A DNA stretch of 64,000 bases from Callorhinus ursinus (GCF_003265705.1 NW_020312828.1:60204212-60268211); one strand, 5' to 3'. Positions 9,856-22,195 are shown, counted from the first letter of the stretch. Notes: generated by a model from the sequence alone, not told the origin. Numbers and translations are program-made.

Positions 9856-11450
9856 CTTCTAATAGTAAATGCAATTAACCAACTTTCTTCATATTTGCTG
9901 AGGGACAAGCACTGGATATAAACATACACATGTCAGTAACAGAGTGGGGACAGTTATTAAACTGTGAGAGCACTATATACCGAGTTATGTAAGCCAATCT
10001 CCCAGCATTGAAATTATAACCAAAAGCTCTACTGAAATTACCTTAATGCCTATGGATGAAAGTGAATATAAGATGCTGGTTTAAGTGGAAAAAAAGAAAA
10101 AAGTCAAGTTTAAGGTGATTTCCAAACCCACTGTGACTTGGATGAACCTTGGAACCAAATATAACACTTCCAACCTACTTGACTTCAGATAGTAATAATA
10201 AATCTCACCACACCAGTGACTTGAGGTTTTCCTTGGTTTGGTTATAAATAACTTTTTATGGTAATAAAAGAAGAAAAATATTCTCAAAGGTCCATGGTTG
10301 TATGTGAATATATGTCTGTTTTCACCCCCAATATTGCGGTTGAATTCAGGTGTCTCTGTGTGATGATGAAGTTCGCATAAAAAAGGAAAAAGCACAAACG
10401 TACAGGGGTATAGGTTAATCTTTTGTATAAGTATAAACCATTATAAACTTTATATAAGGAAAATCTATGAGATTTCTTTATAATGCTCTTAATGCTGAAA
10501 GCAGTAGCTTCCATTTAAATTAGAAGTCTTCAATCAAAAAAAAAATTTTTTCAGAAAAATTCCCTTCCTCCTGGTTAACTGCAAAATAAATAGATATCCT
10601 GAAGAAGATGGAGGTTGACTTCTTTGTTGACTGCCTTGAAAATGAAGGCAATAGTTGGGTGGTGCTTGGGACTGTGAGAAACTAATCATTTCCTACCCTC
10701 AGTGTTTGCTTTGGGTTTCCTGTTTTATTACCTATGCCAAGCAAGTCTCTCTACATAAGAAACCTGCAAGGTATATACACTCATCCATTAAAGAGAGACA
10801 CCATGAAACATTGTTGGATATGAGAAACCAATTGATTTCTTCTTGTTTTGTTTTTTCCTAAATCTTCTACCAGAACACTCGCCTCAAACACCAAAGGCAT
10901 ATACGATCAGTCTATACAATCAACACGGGGGAAAAAAAACAACTGAAGAGGTCTAGGAATTTCTACTCATAGAATGTTCTAGAACAAGAACAAAAAGAGG
11001 ATTGAAGGTTATTAAAGGTCACTTTTTTTCATCCAAAATACATTCTTCAAGAGAAAGCCAGTTTTCATCAGCTTTTTCAGGCTTCCATCCTAGATCACCC
11101 CCATGTGCCCATCCCCCCCAAAAAAAGCTTTTAAATAAATCTAAATAAATACAAACAAATGCATTCTTAGTGGGATTGCACTTTCAAATTAAACACTATG
11201 AACTTGCTTATGCGCATGCAAATAAAATGTCATGCTCATCAGGGGAGCATACTTTGGCATCAAGTAGTATTATGGTAAATGGCACATAATCCGACTGAGG
11301 GAAAATATCTCTATGCCTGAGGAGAGTCAATCTGGCTGGAACTGCTTATGATAGAATCGACGTGTCACAGACACCACAGGCAGAGACAACCTTTCACACG
11401 TAATAACACAGACCTTTCTCTATTACCAAAAGCAGTCCTGCCTGTGTTTT
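9856..11450. other. No gene seen; unique-looking AT-rich sequence
   Basis: No transposon family is recognised. The longest frame, 104 codons on the minus strand at 10081-10395, is low-complexity at one end (Phe run from a poly(A) stretch) and overlaps another frame at 10284-10514. I do not call it. Confidence 0.5.
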
Positions 11451-11454
11451 TATC

Positions 11455-11600
11455 CAATCATTCATCCATCAAAAAAATTTGAGCACCTACTATGAACCAG
11501 GCACTGCTGAAGATACAACATCAAATTAAGTAAATAAAACACTGTTTCTGCCTTCTAGGAGTTAAAAGTCTGGTAAGAACTTCACAAGCTATACAAAGAA
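11455..11600 (-). mobile_element. L2 3' end fragment
   Basis: Reverse L2: AATCATTCATCCATC, GAGCACCTACTATGAACCAG, GCACTGCTGAAGATACAAC, CTGCCTTCTAGGAGTTAAAA. Forward-looking TAGTAGGTACTCAATAGATG at about 11662-11681 may be a separate MIR or L2 tail. Confidence 0.75.
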
Positions 11601-11727
11601 GCAACTAAAAGCAAAACTGTCCACAATGCAGGGGAAGATGCATAGCGCAAAGCCCACCAAATAGTAGGTACTCAATAGATGTTAAGTGAGTAAGATTATG
11701 AATAATTATTAAAAGAGGGACATAAGG

Positions 11728-11920
11728 GGCACCTGGGTGGCTCAGTCGGTTTAGTGTCCGACTTGATTTTGGCTCAGGTCATGATCTCAGGGTGGTGGGA
11801 TCAAGCCCTGCCTCTGGCTCTGCACTCAGTGGGGAGTCTGCTTGAGATTCTCTCCCTCTCCCTCTGCTCCTCCCTCTGCCCTCTCTCTCTCAAATAAATA
11901 AATAAGTCTTTTTTTAAAAA
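11728..11920 (+). mobile_element. CAN-SINE
   Basis: Complete head, GGCTCAGGTCATGATCTCAG core, CT tract and AAATAAATAAATAAGTC tail. The 17-bp duplication AAAAGAGGGACATAAGG (11711-11727) and AAAAGAGGAACATGAAGG (from 11921) differs at two positions, so the insertion is not very recent. Confidence 0.93.
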
Positions 11921-11944
11921 AAAAGAGGAACATGAAGGTGCTGG

Positions 11945-12180
11945 AATATACAAAGCCTACTACATAATAGGCTCACAATAGATATTTATTGATTGAATAA
12001 ATGAAATAATAAATGCTATGAGCACATACAAGAAAAGTGACCCAACCTAGGCAGTGACTTCCCAATGGAGGTGACATTTAAGCTAGATGAACAAAATGTG
12101 GAGAAAATTCTATGCAGGGAGAATAATAGTAGTTGGCCAGTTAGACAATGTGTTGATTCAAATGAGCTGAAGGATTAACT
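11945..12180. mobile_element. MIR/L2 fragments
   Basis: TAATAGGCTCACAATAGATA and TTATTGATTGAATAAATGA at 11966-12004 are a forward MIR/L2 3' end. AATGGAGGTGACATTTAAGC at 12064-12083 is reverse L2. Boundaries are poor. Confidence 0.5.
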
Positions 12181-12184
12181 TCAG

Positions 12185-13660
12185 GAACTGGTTGCATTTA
12201 CTTCATGCTGGTGATTTATGGCTGCCCAATGCTCTGAATCATGACCATTTGGCCAGTTTTATTGAAACCAAGAAGAGGATCCAAGACGGCACCTTCAAGT
12301 AGGATGATAATCAATAAGCCTGTGACACCTTGCTTACTGTGACGGCCCATTCGTAAATGGTGAAATTCAGGGTACATTGAAGGGAACAGGACTGTAGATT
12401 TTCTAGAAAAAAAGCCCACTAATTCACCAAAAAGGAAGAAGGTAGAAGACATGGACAATAAAAGGTAAAAAAGAACTGAAGGAAAATACATGTCTTGAGT
12501 GGTTCCGTGAACAACAGAAAACCAGAAAGAAAAAAAAAATTGAGTCACCTATATTGAACCAAAATATTTAACAGCGTAAAATCATTTTACAGCACTTCAA
12601 ATACTTCCATTCAAAGATATGCTCCTGTCAAGAAAGCTCTACAAAAAGAAAATTGGTTTCATCAAAATGAATGCTCAGATTTTCAAAGGGCATATTTAAT
12701 GTGGAATAGAAACAAGGCTGGAGAACAGATATTTCTTTGGATCCTCTGGGATGAATGTTATAAGAGAGGGATATGCAATGTATGGTCAGAGAAGGCTTCT
12801 TTGCAAGAAAAGTTTTAGACTATGACACGTGACTATGATATTTGCTGAAGATTTATCTTTGAGGCTTTATATTATATATAAATATATAATGGAACCAAAT
12901 GGAAAAATTCAATTCAACTTACCAAAATATGCTTTACAGACAACCGTTCAGGTAAGTATTAATTACTCCACAAAATTAAACTTGCTCTGTTTCTCTTCTC
13001 AAAGGAGTAGCAATTCTCAGTAGATGCCTCAGCTATGTGACATTTTGACAGGTTAAATTAGCTCCTAGGTCACACGACTGTTCACCCCTCAGTGACACCC
13101 TTTCCTCACAATAACCCAGTCTCTGACAGATGCGCTGATGAAGTAAGGAGTGTACCTACATTAATACAAAAACAATACTCTGCTTGCCTTAATTCAAAAG
13201 AAACAGTGCTCACTTAGACATATTTTCTGTGTACTTCCGTTTACCAAGCAGTTTGAAGTGAATATTGGTCTTTGCGGTATTAGCTCACCTATGCAAATGG
13301 AATTTCTTTCCTTTGGTGCTACCCCACCCTGACCATTCCACTTCACAAGCCTTAACTCCAATAAACTCAAATGAGAAAACACAACAAAAATAATCATAAG
13401 CCGCTATCATTAGTAACAAGTAGAAGTTTTCCTAGTTTCCATATTATTTAAAAAAATTATGGGAAAAGAATAATGTGTTACATTTATTTTCTGCTTTACA
13501 GTTTAAATTAATTTCTCCATCACTTTCTTTTTCAACCTTCATTAAATACCCCAAGTATAGGTGCTGCAGCTTAAAATAAAAATAATAAAAATTACTGCTT
13601 AACTTCTGTTTCTAAGAAGATGGATATAGTTTTCCCTACTCTTCCCATTAAGGAGAGTTA
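12185..13660. other. No gene seen; unique-looking sequence
   Basis: AT-rich DNA with no recognised repeat until the poly(A) run at 13661-13679. The 110-codon minus frame at 12216-12548 is hydrophobic, starts in a poly(A)/poly(T) run and resembles nothing I know. Confidence 0.5.
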
Positions 13661-13687
13661 AAAAAAAAAAAAAAAAAACTTTGGGCA

Positions 13688-13867
13688 ACTGGGTGGCTCA
13701 GTCTGGTAAGCATCGGACTCAGTTTCAGCTCAGGTCATGATCTCATGGGTCGTGAGATCGAGCCCCATGTCAGGTTCCGTGCTCAGTGGAGAGTCTGCTT
13801 GAAGATTCTCTCTCTCTGCCCCTCCCCTCACTCTCTCTCAAATAAACAAATAAATCTTAAAAAAAAA
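13688..13867 (+). mobile_element. CAN-SINE, older
   Basis: Head CTGGGTGGCTCAGTCTGG, core CAGCTCAGGTCATGATCTCA, tail AAATAAACAAATAAATCTT plus A run. The flanks A-run-CTTTGGGCA (before) and A-run-CCCTGGGCA (after, about 13867-13882) are a plausible diverged duplication. Confidence 0.9.
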
Positions 13868-14152
13868 AAAAAACCCTGGGCATTATGTATAAGACAAACA
13901 TGAAAGACTCTGTAAGGCAGAAGGAATAAAGTAGACCAGCCAGGGAACTCAGAACACAAGGAAGGACACAGTGGTGAATTCCTTGGGCTTTTACTTTTCC
14001 TCATATAACCCACACTTAGAGCTAAAGAAGATTTCGATGTGGAAATACCAACAGGTTCAGAAAGAAATAAAAACATGAAAAACTTGTGACCTCTAGACAA
14101 AGGAGCATTCTCGTAAGACAGAAAACTTTTAGACAGTAACGATTCTATTCTG

Positions 14153-14346
14153 GGGCACCTGGGTGGCTCAGGTGGTTAAATATCTGCCTTTGTTGGCTCA
14201 GGTCATGATCCTGGAGTCCCAGGATCGAGCCCCATGTCGGGCTCCTTGCTCAGTGGGGAGTCTGCTTCTCCCCACTCCAACTCGTGTTCTCTCTCACTCA
14301 CTCACTCTCTCCCTTTCAAATAAATAAAATCTTAAAAACCAAAAAA
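14153..14346 (+). mobile_element. CAN-SINE
   Basis: Complete head GGGGCACCTGGGTGGCTCAG, core GGTCATGATCCTGGAGTCCC, CT tract containing CTCACTCACTCACTCTCTCC, AAATAAATAAAATCTT tail. Flanks GATTCTATTCT and CATTCTCTTCT suggest an imperfect duplication. Only 286 bp separates it from the previous SINE. Confidence 0.92.
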
Positions 14347-15147
14347 ACCATTCTCTTCTACCCAAACACCTCCAAAAAAGAAAAAAAGTGGTCCCATCTC
14401 CACCCATGGCAGCAAAGGTCAAGTACCCTCATCTGGCTGTAACAAGGCACCCCATCCCTCACAACCACCCTCTTGCCAGGGTGGTATGAAAGAGGGCAGA
14501 ATAGGGGCCAAGAATTTCATCCCCATCAGATCCCTGTCAAAGTGTCCGTAGAAACCAGGTAAGGAGTTTGGATTTCCAACCCCCCTGGGGAGTAATGACA
14601 GAGAAAGAAAATAAAAATTAGCAATCTCAGGAATGAAAAAAGGGGACTAATTGCAAAATCTGCATATATCAAAAGGATAATAAAGAAATACTACAAATTC
14701 TACACACCTATATTTGACAACTTAGATAAAATGAACCAATTCCTTGAGAAATACAAATGCCCACAGCTCATCCATATGAATTAATTTGAATAGCTCTATA
14801 CCTACTAAGGAAATTAAATTCCTTTAATTTAAAGATTGCAAAAAAGAAATCAATTCCAGAAGCTTTCACTGAAATATATGCCATTCAATAAGTCTTAAAA
14901 TTCAATGAAATCTCTTCTAGGAAGTAGAAGAGAATACTTCCCAATTTATTTTGTGGAGCTATTATTATCCTGATAACAAAACCAAAGATAATAAAAATAT
15001 TCCTAATGAAAACAGACGCAAAAATTCCTAACAAAATATTAGCAAATAGAATTTGGCAATACATAAAAGGAATTATACACCATGACCAAGTAGAGTTTAT
15101 TCCAAGATATGACTATTTCAAAATTTGAAAATCAATCAATACCATCC

Positions 15148-15177
15148 ACTATATATATATATATATATGTATATATT
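15148..15177. repeat. (AT)n microsatellite in the L1
   Basis: A TATATA run with one G interruption expanded inside the L1 reverse transcriptase region, adding to the frame damage. Confidence 0.9.
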
Positions 15178-16291
15178 GACTAAAACAGAAAAATTACACA
15201 ATCATATCAATTGATGAAGAAAAAGCATTTGATAAAATTCAACATGGGATCATGACAAAAACTCTCAGAAAAATAGGATTGGGGGAAATTCCTCAATCTG
15301 ATAACATGCATCTACAAAAAAACCTACAGCTAACATCGTTCTTAATGGTAACTTTCTAAATGTTCTCCCCCTAAGATAAAGAATATAAAGAATAACCAAT
15401 ATAAGACAAGAAAAGAAATGCATGGTAATCAGAAGAGGAAAAAAATAAGCCTGCCCCTACTTGCAAATGGCATAATTATCTACATAGAAAATCCCAAAAA
15501 AATTATCAAAAAAAACCTCATATAAGCTAATAAGTAATTTCAGCAAGGTAGCAAGATACAAGATATACATAAAAACATTCATTTTATTTTTATGTACTAG
15601 CAACAAAGATGCGAAAACTGAAAATAAAAATACAGTAATACTTATAATCACTCAAAAATAAATTCTTAGTCATAAATCTAACAACATATGTACAGGACTT
15701 CTATGCTAAAAATGATAAAATGCTAATGAAATAAACCAAGGAAGATCTAAATAAATGGAGATACAACAATATTCATGCATTAGAAGACAACCCGGTAAAG
15801 ATGTAATTCTCCCTAAAAGATATATAGATTTAATACAACTCCACCCAATATCCCAGCATATTGCAGACATGGACAAGATTATTCTAAAATTTATATGGAA
15901 AAGCAAAGAAATTAGAATTGTTCAATTAAAAAAAATGAGAATATAGTGTGATGAAACCATTTACCCAATATCAAGACCTATTATTTAGATAGAATAATCA
16001 AGCCTCTGATATTATCACTGGGATATATATATATATCAGTGGAACAGAATATAGAAACCAGAAATACACCCATACAAAAGGCCTAATATAGAAAATAGAG
16101 AACCCAGAAACAGACCCATGTAAAATATGCCCAAGTGATTTTTGACAAAGGAATAAAAGCAACTCACTAAGGAAAAATCTTTTCAGTAAATGGTGTTGGA
16201 ACAATTAAGTATCCATAGGCAAAAAAAAAAAAGAAGAAAAGAAAAGAAACTCAACAGTAAATAAACAATCCAATTAGAAAATGAGCAAAAG

Positions 16292-16496
16292 GGCGCCTGG
16301 GTGGCTCAGTTGGTTAAGCGACTGCCTTTGGCTCAGGTCATGATCCTGGAGTCCCAGGATTGAGTCCCACAGCAGGGGGGGGGTCCCTGCTCAGCAGGGA
16401 GTCTGCTTCTCCCTCTGACCCTCTTCCCTCTCGTGCTCTCTATCTCTCATTCTCTCTCTCTCAAATAAATAAATAAAATCTTTAAAAAAAAAAAAA
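16292..16496 (+). mobile_element. CAN-SINE, 'GACCCTCTTCCC' subfamily
   Basis: Inserted in the L1. It has GCGCCTGGGTGGCTCAG, GTCATGATCCTGGAGTCCC, a G9 run at about 16375-16383, GACCCTCTTCCCTCTC and AAATAAATAAATAAAATC. The duplication GAAAATGAGCAAAAG is perfect at 16277-16291 and 16497-16511, so this is a recent insertion. Confidence 0.96.
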
Positions 16497-17469
16497 GAAA
16501 ATGAGCAAAAGACCAAAGAGACATTTTACTAAAGGTAATACACAGATGTCATATAGCACATGAAATGACATTTGACATCATTGACATCATGGCACATTAG
16601 GGAAGTGATAATTAAAACAACAATGAACTATCACTACATACTTACTAGAATGGTTAAAACAAAAAATAGTGAGAACACCGGATGCTGGGAAGGATGAGGA
16701 GAAACTGGATCATTTATATGTTGCTGGCCAAAAATATAAAACGATATATCCACTCTGGAAAATAATTTGACAGTTTCTGAAATACTAAACATGCAACTAC
16801 CATATGACAGCAATAACACTCCAGCATTTATCCCAGAGAAGATTTATGTTCACTCAAAATTCTACACACAAATGTTTATGTCAATTCCATTCACAATAGC
16901 CCCAAATGGAACAACCCAGATGCCCATCAACGGATAAATAGTTAAGCCAGCTCTAAGTACATTCATATCATGGAATACCACTCAGGAATAAAAAACAGTA
17001 AAGTATTTATATGCATAGCAACCTGGGTGAATCTCCAGAGAATTACACTCAATGAAAAAAGCCAACGCCAAAAGGTTATATTCTCGATGATCCCATTTAT
17101 ATATCATTCTTGAAATGACAACATTATAGAAATGAAGAACAGATTTACAGTCACCGGGAAGTGATGAAGTAAGTAGGGTGGGAGGGATGTGGGTGTTGTT
17201 ATGAAAGGGCAACATGAGGGATCCTTGTGGTGATGGAAATGTTCTTATCTTGGCTGCTGATGTCAATATCCCGGTCGTAATTTGGTACTACAATGTTGTG
17301 AGATACTACCTTTGAGAGAACCGTGTAAAGAACACTTGGAATTTTCTGTTTTATTCCTATAAGATTTGACTATATAATTATCTCAAAATTAAAAAGTTTA
17401 GTTAAAAAAATGACCCACACATCTCTCAAGTAGAGGAAACAGAAGTACAAACAAATAAATGTATTATAA

Positions 17470-17705
17470 ATATGTGCAATAGTTGACACGGAGATGAAGT
17501 TCCTTTACAGAACAGAATGGTCACCGTGGGAGTTTCCAAAGCCTTCCCAAAGGAGCTGAAATTTGGGCTGGATCTTGAAAGATGGGAGCAGTTTAGCAGC
17601 TTTCCTTTAATCCTTGCAATCTTATGGGACAGATGTTATTACATCTCCTTTTGAGAGGTTGGGAATGTTAAATCAATAGCTCAATGTAACACAGTTAGTT
17701 TCCAA
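17470..17705 (-). mobile_element. L2 and MIR fragments, adjacent
   Basis: About 17520-17600 (CCTTCCCAAAGGAGCTGAAA, TGGATCTTGAAAGATGGGAG) matches the reverse L2 segment seen at 42640 and 12060. About 17605-17705 (AATCCTTGCAATCTTATGGG, CAGATGTTATTACATCTCC) matches reverse MIR. Confidence 0.6.
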
Positions 17706-18216
17706 TTGCAAGTTTATTCTCTTTCCATTTTTACTGTAAGGTTTAATTTTCAAAATACAACATAATAGGAACAAAATGCCAGAGAAGTAATAAATTAGAA
17801 AATATAATTTTTTTAAAAAGGGCATTCATTTTTCAAGCAGTTAAGTACTGATAATATTCCTGATACAGGGGAGGCATGCAGATATGTGCTAATGATAAGA
17901 CAAAATCATATGCCTCAGAAAAGAAAAAGGGAACCATTCAGTAGCCAATGATTCTCAAACCATTTCCTGGCTGTATGCTATTTCTTGCACGAGAAACTCC
18001 CATTTGTAACATCTCTTAATGTGTGCAGTGACTTGGAGTGCAAAAGAGACAAGAAGTGAAATTCAGGATCATGTAAGGAAAGTGGAAGCATATGTGTAGT
18101 TTATAGAAAGTACTCCAAATAATTTAGAGCGTCCTCTCAAAAGGGAATTATGACCTCTCCCACAGAATATAAAGCAGTATGTAGACCATTTCACATTCTT
18201 CCTAACAATTTTATTA
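17706..18216. other. No gene seen; unique-looking sequence
   Basis: No repeat family is recognised and no frame worth calling occurs on either strand. Confidence 0.5.
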
Positions 18217-18224
18217 GTCTATTA

Positions 18225-18450
18225 AAGGATTTCTCAACTTCAGCCCTACTGACACTTTGGACCAGATAATTCCTTATCATGTGTGTGTGGGGGGGGAGTG
18301 CCCTGCACATTATATTTTGGCAGCATCCTTGGTATCTACGTACTAGATGCCAGTAGCATCCCCACCCTGAATTGGGACAATCAAAATATCTTCAGGCATT
18401 ACCAAATGTCCCCTGAGGGTTGTGAAATTGTTCCCCTTTGCGAACCACTG
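18225..18450 (-). mobile_element. MER5A-type hAT MITE
   Basis: Left end AAGGATTTCTCAACTTCAG and right end CCTTTGCGAACCACTG are the MER5A terminal repeats. Inside are GATGCCAGTAGCATCCCC and ACCAAATGTCCCCTGAGGG. The 8-bp flanks GTCTATTA (18217-18224) and GTCTAGTA (18451-18458) match at 7 of 8 positions, as expected of a hAT insertion. G8 run at about 18289-18296. Confidence 0.93.
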
Positions 18451-18464
18451 GTCTAGTAGTGTTA

Positions 18465-18590
18465 CTGTCATTTTGTAAATAAGAACTGATGTTTGGAGTT
18501 CAATAGGCTGCCAAAATTATACAGTTATTAACTGGTGGAACTGGGAATAGAACATAGGTCTCCTTGATTCTAAAGGAATCCAAATGTTTT
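18465..18590 (-). mobile_element. MIR fragment
   Basis: Reverse MIR: CATTTTGTAAATAAGAACTG, AAAATTATACAGTTATTAAC, GGTGGAACTGGGAATAGAAC. It follows the MER5A copy directly. Confidence 0.75.
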
Positions 18591-18770
18591 CTACTACACC
18601 TAGCCTCTATAAGGAGCTCACATCCTTATAAAGAGGTTATGGAAAGACAGAGCCATAACCCAACCTTACAAAATAAGGTGACTGGGCTCTTACTTAGGAG
18701 AGATCAGAAGCCTGTAAAAACCAAAAGGATGAAACAACTAGTTTTGCCTGAAGTAGACAAGGAAGAGTAA

Positions 18771-19387
18771 GTATGTTCATTTTCTGTTGTTGCAGAACAA
18801 AATTAGTTGGTAAAAACACAAATTTATTATCTCACATAGTCTTGGGTCAGGAGTCTGGGTACAGGTTAGCCAGGTGCTAGGGGTCTCAGGAGGCTGAAAT
18901 CAAGGTGTTTTCCAGAGCTATCATTTCATGTGTGAATCAGGATCCTCCTCCAAGCTCACTGGTTGGTGGTAAAATCCATTTCCTTATGACTGTATAACCA
19001 AGGTCTTTATTTTCTTGCTGGCTGTCAGCCAGGGAATCACTCTTAACTCCTAGAGGCCACGCTCAGGTCCTTGTCACGTGGTCCCACTTCAAAAGGTGAT
19101 GACCTACTTCTTCAAGGACAGTTGGAGATTCTGATGCTGCTTTTTTTCTCTTTTAGGGCCTCACCTGGTTTGGCCAGTCCCACCCAGGGTATTTTCCCCT
19201 CTGATCAACTCACAGTCAACTGATTATTTGACCTTAATTATTCCTGCAAAATCCCTTTTCCCATATAACACAACATCATTATGAAAAAGCTATCCTATCA
19301 TATTTGCAAGTCTCATCCACATTCAAGGAGAGGGGATACAAGGGCAATGGGTCAATGGGGGGCTTATCTTAGAATTCTGCCTACAAC
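18771..19387 (-). mobile_element. MaLR LTR (MLT1-like), reverse
   Basis: Reverse LTR running from TGTTCATTTTCTGTTGTTGC through ACACAAATTTATTATCTCAC, GGCTGAAATCAAGGTGTTTT and CCCACCCAGGGTATTTTCC to TTAGAATTCTGCCTACAAC. A 5-bp AGTAA occurs at 18766-18770 and 19388-19392, the duplication size used by this class. It is a solo LTR: no internal region adjoins it. Confidence 0.82.
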
Positions 19388-19392
19388 AGTAA

Positions 19393-20555
19393 TGCATAAA
19401 CAGGTTTTCTTCCTGGCCAGCCCAAACAGTGCCCAACTTGGCATCTGCCCTGGTCATCATATGCCTGGTTGTCCCCACAAACACCTCCCAGTCCCCTAAA
19501 GTGATGGCTCCATCCTGCTTACCTTATTTGCACATAATGTTGCCTCCTAGATCCTGGACAAAACTATTGCATACTTGAATCTTCCTTTAAAAACTTGGCT
19601 CTCCTCTAAGTGTTTCCTCTAACCCTTAGGCATGTAACAATTCCTGTGTATTCTGAGCCCTGACATTTAAACAAATAGTCATAATATTGGGCAATTTTGC
19701 ATGAGTCACGTTAATTCACATGTGATTTTATGTAATGATAACCTAATAAAATATGTCTTATCCCCACTTTTTTAAGTAAGAAAATTTAGGATCAGAGCGA
19801 CTAAGCAGCTTTCTCAATGTCCCACAGCTTTGTTCAAGGACATGACAGAGTCACAAACTCATGTCACTCCAAGTTCACACTCCTTCTGGTGTGAACTTTC
19901 ATTTTATGGAGGGCAGTAGAAGAGCAGTGACTAAGAAATTTATAATTCTTTTGCCCTGCTGCCAAATAGCATCTCAACTATTCAGCACTTCTCACCTCAA
20001 TTGTCATAACCATCTAACTCCTGTTTTGACTCTTTTTATAACTGATACTTTTATTAAAATCTCATCTTCTCAACTTTTCCAAAATCTTTTGGGACAGGAA
20101 GGCTGTCCCTTTGCAGTCTCTTTGGTGCCTATTCAGCCTTGCCTAAATGACAGCACTTGAAAATTACTTGTATACCTGACAAATGAATTCCCCTGTCACC
20201 CAACTAAATACCACAATTCAGAAAAAATCCATAAACTGGGAAGAGGAAAGCAATGCATGCCCAAAATATTATTTCCATTGTGCCTGCTTTTCCTGCATTT
20301 CTTTCACTGGCTTATTCTCTACCAGAAGCTGTATATCAGTTCTGCTCCATTTCCCCTACCTGCGGATGAGAGATGGAACTTCATGCTCCAATATCTCTTA
20401 ATAATATTTCATTAAATCACAATAATCCAGGTTTCCAGTGGCATTTCTATAAAAGAAACTTTCCTATGCCCAACACAGACTCAGATAAATAGACAAGCCT
20501 ATCTCAAGGTCTGGTGTTTAATTGTAGGGAAAGGGAGCTGAAGATTTAAAATCAT
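19393..20555. other. No gene seen; MIR fragment at about 19745-19880
   Basis: TTATCCCCACTTTTTTAAGT, TAGGATCAGAGCGACTAAGC and CAATGTCCCACAGC form a reverse MIR at about 19745-19880. The rest is unassigned. The 99-codon plus frame 19861-20160 starts inside the MIR and has no known domain. Confidence 0.55.
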
Positions 20556-20559
20556 ATAT

Positions 20560-20700
20560 CGATTTAACAGATATTCTTTGAACAGTGAATATGTGCCATT
20601 CTGCTAGGTACTGGAATTATTCCCTGCTCTGAGGAGTTTAGTCAGCAGGTGATATGGACAAGGGGGTAGGAATTGGAATTCACATGAGAAATCCTGGGCA
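20560..20700 (-). mobile_element. L2 3' end fragment
   Basis: Reverse L2: TTTAACAGATATTCTTTGAA, GAATATGTGCCATTCTGCTA, GGTACTGGAATTATTCCCTG, CTCTGAGGAGTTTAG. Weaker similarity may run on to about 21190. Confidence 0.6.
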
Positions 20701-22195
20701 GAAACTGGTGCAAGAAAGAAAGTAGCTTAAAGATTTCATCATGGCTATGGAATGGAGGAGTGGAGTGGGCCAAGCCTATGTCAGGAAGGAAATCAGGAGA
20801 CTACAGTGACTATCAAGCAAGAGACGAGGACAAAGCACTGCCAGACACATGTGAGCAACTTTAGGATTAAGTAGTCTTGGTCATCAATTAGATACAGAAA
20901 TGAATATAAGAGAAGGAAATTAATTAAGAATGATACAAGAGCCCTGGCACAGTCACCTGAGTAGATGCTGGTGCCACTATCTGAGTTGGGGGAACCAAGA
21001 GAAAAGCAGATTTGGGAGCTCTGAAGTTTAATGTTGAATAGGGTGCATTTCAAGAGCTGATTCTGAGTTACTTCTAGCATGTAACCCAAGACGATGGTGA
21101 GAACAGTACACAAGTCTATCTTTTCCCTTGTCAGGTATTCCAGGACAGACTTTATAACCAGGGTGCTATCTCCCCAACTACCAAGGCCCATTTGCCTAAT
21201 TGCTTATTATGACTTCATGTTAAATGTACTTGGGTTCAAAAGACCTTACCTCTCAATCAAAATGTGAAATCAAAGTGCTGCGTAAGTTAAGTGTGTCAGT
21301 CTGCACAGATGTTGTACCCACCACATCAAAGGCATTTTGCACTTGCCATAGGGGACGGCTTCATGATCTTGGAAATAAATTTGAAGTGTATGGGCTCCCT
21401 GAGACCATTCAGGGTTAACTGAATATGACTTGAATTATGGCAATGCATTATATTCACCATGGGGGAAACCCAGTGCAAATTGTTGAATTTGAGGATTTTT
21501 TAACAAAAGAAATAAGAGACCTATAATCAAAATTATTAGATGGCAAAGGAGACCATCTTCAAATCTTCAAATAACAAATGATAGGTAGATAGATGACAGA
21601 TGACAGATGACAGACAGATTATAGATATAGACATGTAGAAAGGCATACAGACATATACAGGTCTACAAAAATGTTGACTCAGACCATAACATTTTTTACT
21701 AGCTTTCCTCGTATTTGTCAACATCAGTCCCACTCCTTTATCATATCCATACTTTCCTACTGGAATAACAGTTGTGAAAAATGCTTTGAACACCATAATG
21801 CACTAAATCAAACTAAGTTTACCTATTACATTAACGCAAGACCATACCCACTTGTTGGTAGACAAAATGTTTTCTTTAAAAAAAAAAAAAAGAGTCTTAC
21901 TTCTTCTAAACATAGTATTAAGTTAACCAGTTACAATGTTCAATTTTGTTTTTCTTTCTGCAATAGTTTTTGGGAGCTAAGAAATGCAGTGAAACAGCAA
22001 GTGAACAATGCCATCCAGTCGTGAAAAGACCAAAAAGATCCCATTGTCTACACAGAAATTAGATCCATTCTGCTAACCATCTTGTAAGAACTATTTGGAT
22101 ATTTACATGATTTTTTTCATATATGGAATAACCCTGTAAATATTTCTGCCCTCTGATCAAATTATAGTTTCAAACCCTGCATAACTTTTTTAATA
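20701..22195. other. No gene seen; unassigned, with a tetra/hexamer tract
   Basis: The 132-codon minus frame 20793-21191 lies in DNA that looks like a continuation of an old L2-like repeat and is rejected. A degenerate GATA/GACA tract (GATAGATGACAGATGACAGA) runs at about 21575-21665. A poly(A) run is at about 21878-21891. Confidence 0.5.

Larger units (their letters stand above)
14590..17405 (+). mobile_element. Long decayed L1 (ORF2 reverse transcriptase region to 3' UTR)
   Basis: About 2.6 kb of L1 without its later SINE. The reverse transcriptase motif [10 protein letters not shown] is readable at about 15210-15242. Around 15466-15471, where family members carry the catalytic Asp-Asp of F-A-D-D, this copy reads A-N-G, so both catalytic aspartates are lost. 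A 63-codon frame at 15755-15946 (I-L-K-F-I-W-K-S-K) is a surviving ORF2 piece. The 3' end resembles older L1 families and stops at about 17405 in AATTAAAAAGTTTAG. No intact ORF remains. Confidence 0.9.

Noticed and set aside
12216..12548. 110-codon minus-strand frame; poly(A) at its plus-strand end hinted at a processed pseudogene
   Set aside because: Neither strand translates into any protein I recognise, and no flanking duplication was found.
16300..16380. tRNA-like heads of the CAN-SINEs as tRNA genes
   Set aside because: They continue into SINE core, CT tract and A tail and have target duplications; the cloverleaf is degenerate.
18771..19387. Full endogenous retrovirus
   Set aside because: Only a solo MaLR LTR; no internal gene sequence adjoins it or any other LTR in the window.
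20793..21191. 132-codon minus-strand frame
   Set aside because: Hydrophobic residues but no known domain; lies next to an L2 fragment in similar old repeat-like DNA, with no start context or splice sites.
21575..21665. GATA/GACA tract as a CRISPR-like array
   Set aside because: Units of 4-10 bp without spacers; a vertebrate simple repeat.
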